A DNA stretch of 6,537 nucleotides from Fimisoma avicola (lineage in GTDB: Bacteria > Bacillota > Clostridia > Peptostreptococcales > Anaerovoracaceae): positions 1 to 6,537 of the forward strand of contig DVMO01000014.1 in NCBI GenBank assembly GCA_018714945.1, read 5' to 3'. A program made the translations under genes and the position numbers. Positions 5,062 through 6,537 of the stretch are shown here, piece by piece. Every line of letters begins with the position of its first letter. The stretch's first letter is position 1. The notes beneath the pieces are model-generated. The model was not told the DNA's origin and did no database searches. It worked only from the letters and a program-made list of their open reading frames with translations.

Positions 5062-5227
5062 CAAAAGAGAAAAAACGCAAAAGCCGGAAAACTTATTTAT
5101 CTTAAGAAAACAATAAAAATAACTTTAATTTATTAATTCTTAACAAAAATTAAGCGAAAAAAGCAAAAAAACTATTATTTCAGCCACAAAATACCCTTGG
5201 ACAAGTATACAATATCCAACTTGACCC

Positions 5228-5244
5228 TTGGCATGGTCCTTGCT
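5228..5244 (+). promoter_or_regulatory. Sigma-54 (-24/-12) promoter of ord
   Basis: TTGGCATGGTCCTTGCT carries the invariant GG (5230-5231) and GC (5242-5243) separated by 10 bp and agrees closely with the TGGCAC-N5-TTGCW consensus. Transcription would start near 5255, about 48 nt before the ord ATG. A sigma-70-like TTGACC (5221-5226) and TTTATA (5244-5249) with 17-bp spacing overlaps it. Confidence 0.88.
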
Positions 5245-5302
5245 TTATATATGGGCAGTTAAAAACTACAACTAAAATTTTATTTAAAAAGGAGAAACTA
5301 AG

Positions 5303-6361
5303 ATGAAAGAAGTAAAAGTAATTATCTGGGGACTCGGCGCTATGGGCGGCGGAATGGCAGACATGCTGCTCAAGAAGAAAGGCGTAGAGATCGTTGGAGT
5401 AGCCGGCAGAGGTAAGAAGATCGGAACTTCAATGTACGATTATATCAAGACTGAAAGAGGAGACAGACCTGATGTTATAATCCAGGCTGCTGAAGATGTG
5501 ATCAAACCAGGTGCTGCTGACATCGTTCTGCTCTGCACAGACTCCTTCACCAAGAACGCATTCCCTAAGCTGAAATTCATCATGGAACAGGGAATCAATG
5601 TTATCACTTCTGCTGAGGAAATGGCTTACCCTGCTGCTCAGAATCCTGATCTGGCTGAAGAACTGGACAAGATCGCAAAGGCTAACGGAGTTTCCTGCCT
5701 GGGAACCGGAATCAACCCTGGACACATCATGGACCTGCTGGTCCTGGTAATGACCGGATGTCTGGAAGATGTTGAAGAGATCACTTCAAGAAGAGTTAAC
5801 TCACTGTCACCATTCGGACCTGCCGTTATGGAAGAACAGGGAATCGGTATCTCAGTTGAAGAATTCAAAGAAAGAAAAGCTAACCATACTATGTCCGGCC
5901 ATGTTGGATTTGCTGAATCCGTTGGCATGATGGCAGAAGGCATGGGACTGACTGTAGAAGAATTCGCACAGGACATGAACCCAATCACTACTGATGTTGA
6001 CAGAAAATCCCCTTACGGATTTGCTGCTGCCGGATCATGCGCAGGCGTTGCCATGACTGCAGAAGCTAAGCTGAGCAACGGAATGCCTGTACACATGGAT
6101 CACCCGCAGCAGATCGAACCTGAACAGGTTGGCGTAAAGACCGGTGACTATGTTATCATCAAGGGAACTCCAAATGTAAACCTGGTTAACAGCCCTGAGA
6201 TCGAAGGCGGACTGGGAACTATCGCTATGTGCGTAAACATGATCCCTCATGTTATCAACGCTGATGCAGGACTGCACACCATGATCACTCTGCCTATTCC
6301 AAGGGCTGTCATGGGAGACTTCAGAAACCTCATCAAAGAAGAAAAGAAGATCGTAAAATAA
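5303..6361 (+). CDS. ord: 2,4-diaminopentanoate dehydrogenase
   Basis: Ord oxidatively deaminates 2,4-diaminopentanoate, made from D-ornithine by ornithine 4,5-aminomutase, to 2-amino-4-oxopentanoate with reduction of NAD(P)+. It is a cytosolic step of ornithine fermentation. The 352-residue length fits the family. The N-terminal Rossmann fold shows VKVIIWGLGAMGGGMADML (residues 4-22) with the GLGAMG dinucleotide loop at 10-15. The middle carries GTGINPGHIMDLLVL (134-148), characteristic of this DapB-like dehydrogenase group. The end is ITLPIPRAVMGDFRN. AAGGAG (5289-5294) lies 8 nt before the ATG. Codon choice is narrow (mostly CTG Leu, GAA Glu, AAC Asn), unlike the neighbouring regulator and suggesting high expression. 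Transcription is predicted from the sigma-54 promoter upstream. The thiolase gene ortA, the next enzyme, follows, which supports the assignment over a generic dihydrodipicolinate reductase. Confidence 0.9.
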   Translation: MKEVKVIIWGLGAMGGGMADMLLKKKGVEIVGVAGRGKKIGTSMYDYIKTERGDRPDVIIQAAEDVIKPGAADIVLLCTDSFTKNAFPKLKFIMEQGINVITSAEEMAYPAAQNPDLAEELDKIAKANGVSCLGTGINPGHIMDLLVLVMTGCLEDVEEITSRRVNSLSPFGPAVMEEQGIGISVEEFKERKANHTMSGHVGFAESVGMMAEGMGLTVEEFAQDMNPITTDVDRKSPYGFAAAGSCAGVAMTAEAKLSNGMPVHMDHPQQIEPEQVGVKTGDYVIIKGTPNVNLVNSPEIEGGLGTIAMCVNMIPHVINADAGLHTMITLPIPRAVMGDFRNLIKEEKKIVK

Positions 6362-6379
6362 TCAAACAGTTGATCTGAC

Positions 6380-6436
6380 GCGGCTATGCCGCTTTAGCGG
6401 CGCTGCCGTACATTCAAGTTATGGCGGCGCCGTTTT
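6380..6436 (+). terminator. Terminator/attenuator between ord and ortA
   Basis: CGGCGCTGCC (6398-6407) pairs with GGCGGCGCCG (6423-6432), ten pairs including one T-G, and is followed by TTTT (6433-6436). Just upstream, GCGGC (6380-6384) can pair with GCCGC (6388-6392), and GCCGC can alternatively pair with GCGGC (6397-6401), part of the terminator's left arm. The T-run is short, so partial termination is likely. It would reduce thiolase mRNA relative to ord, or be switched by the competing stem. Confidence 0.65.
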
Positions 6437-6449
6437 GTCTACTGGTTTT

Positions 6450-6474
6450 CTGCCGGGACTTATGTTCCGGGCAG
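6450..6474 (+). other. Hairpin upstream of ortA
   Basis: CTGCCGGGA (6450-6458) pairs with TCCGGGCAG (6466-6474) except for one internal G-G mismatch, with a 7-nt loop. No T-run follows, so it is not a terminator. It could protect the 5' end of a processed ortA transcript. Confidence 0.45.
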
Positions 6475-6505
6475 GCGCAAATAGTAAGATTAGGAGATGT
6501 TTAAA

Positions 6506-6537
6506 ATGGCAAAAAAAGGCGATTGGGTCCGCATCCA
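6506..6537 (+). CDS. ortA: 2-amino-4-oxopentanoate thiolase alpha subunit, 5' end
   Basis: Only the first ten codons and two further bases are in the window: MAKKGDWVRI. This matches the typical OrtA N-terminus as I recall it, and the position directly after ord is the one expected for ornithine fermentation clusters. OrtA with OrtB cleaves 2-amino-4-oxopentanoate with coenzyme A to alanine and acetyl-CoA. AGGAG (6492-6496) lies 9 nt before the ATG. The call rests on a very short peptide plus context; ortB and the aminomutase genes would be expected further right. Confidence 0.72.
   Translation, partial: MAKKGDWVRI

Noticed and set aside
5193..5212. Second sigma-54 promoter at the upstream ACCCTTGG
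   Set aside because: At the required 10-bp distance from GG the bases are AA instead of GC.

Overview
The window looks like part of a low- to mid-GC, Gram-positive, amino-acid-fermenting anaerobe of the class Clostridia. The evidence is the pair at the right end: a 2,4-diaminopentanoate dehydrogenase (ord) followed by the start of ortA, the alpha subunit of 2-amino-4-oxopentanoate thiolase. These belong to the oxidative branch of ornithine fermentation, which is known mainly from Clostridia. Strong AGGAG-type ribosome sites and A/T-rich promoters agree. I cannot name the species.

Layout. Bases 1-288 hold an edge open frame whose coding strand I cannot settle, a leftward terminator and a cluster of G/C-rich hairpins. 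Bases 289-2599 are a complete IS66-family insertion sequence with 24-bp terminal inverted repeats (23/24 identical) and an imperfect 8-bp target duplication. It carries a fused tnpA-tnpB gene and a full DDE transposase gene, tnpC. Between them a perfect dyad with a T-run overlaps a near-consensus promoter whose predicted start is the A of the tnpC ATG. Bases 2686-3009 encode an ArsR-type winged-helix regulator on the minus strand, with its own promoter. Bases 3065-3556 have no convincing gene but contain several dyads and three 32-bp tandem repeats.

The right half is a regulatory unit. A PAS/AAA+/Fis-HTH sigma-54 activator (3624-5021) sits directly upstream of a textbook sigma-54 promoter (5228-5244) driving ord and ortA. 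The same 16-bp dyad, TGCAAA-N4-TTTGCA, occurs twice just after the activator gene, about 200-225 bp upstream of the predicted ord transcription start, and once overlapping the activator's own promoter. The simplest reading (inference) is that the activator binds the pair as enhancers for ord and the single site to limit its own synthesis. The ord-ortA gap holds mutually exclusive hairpins ending in a terminator, which could set the ratio of dehydrogenase to thiolase.

No wholly new system is evident. The most interesting points are the shared operator of the ornithine regulator, the ord-ortA attenuator, and the fused tnpAB with the insulated, apparently leaderless tnpC of the IS66 element.
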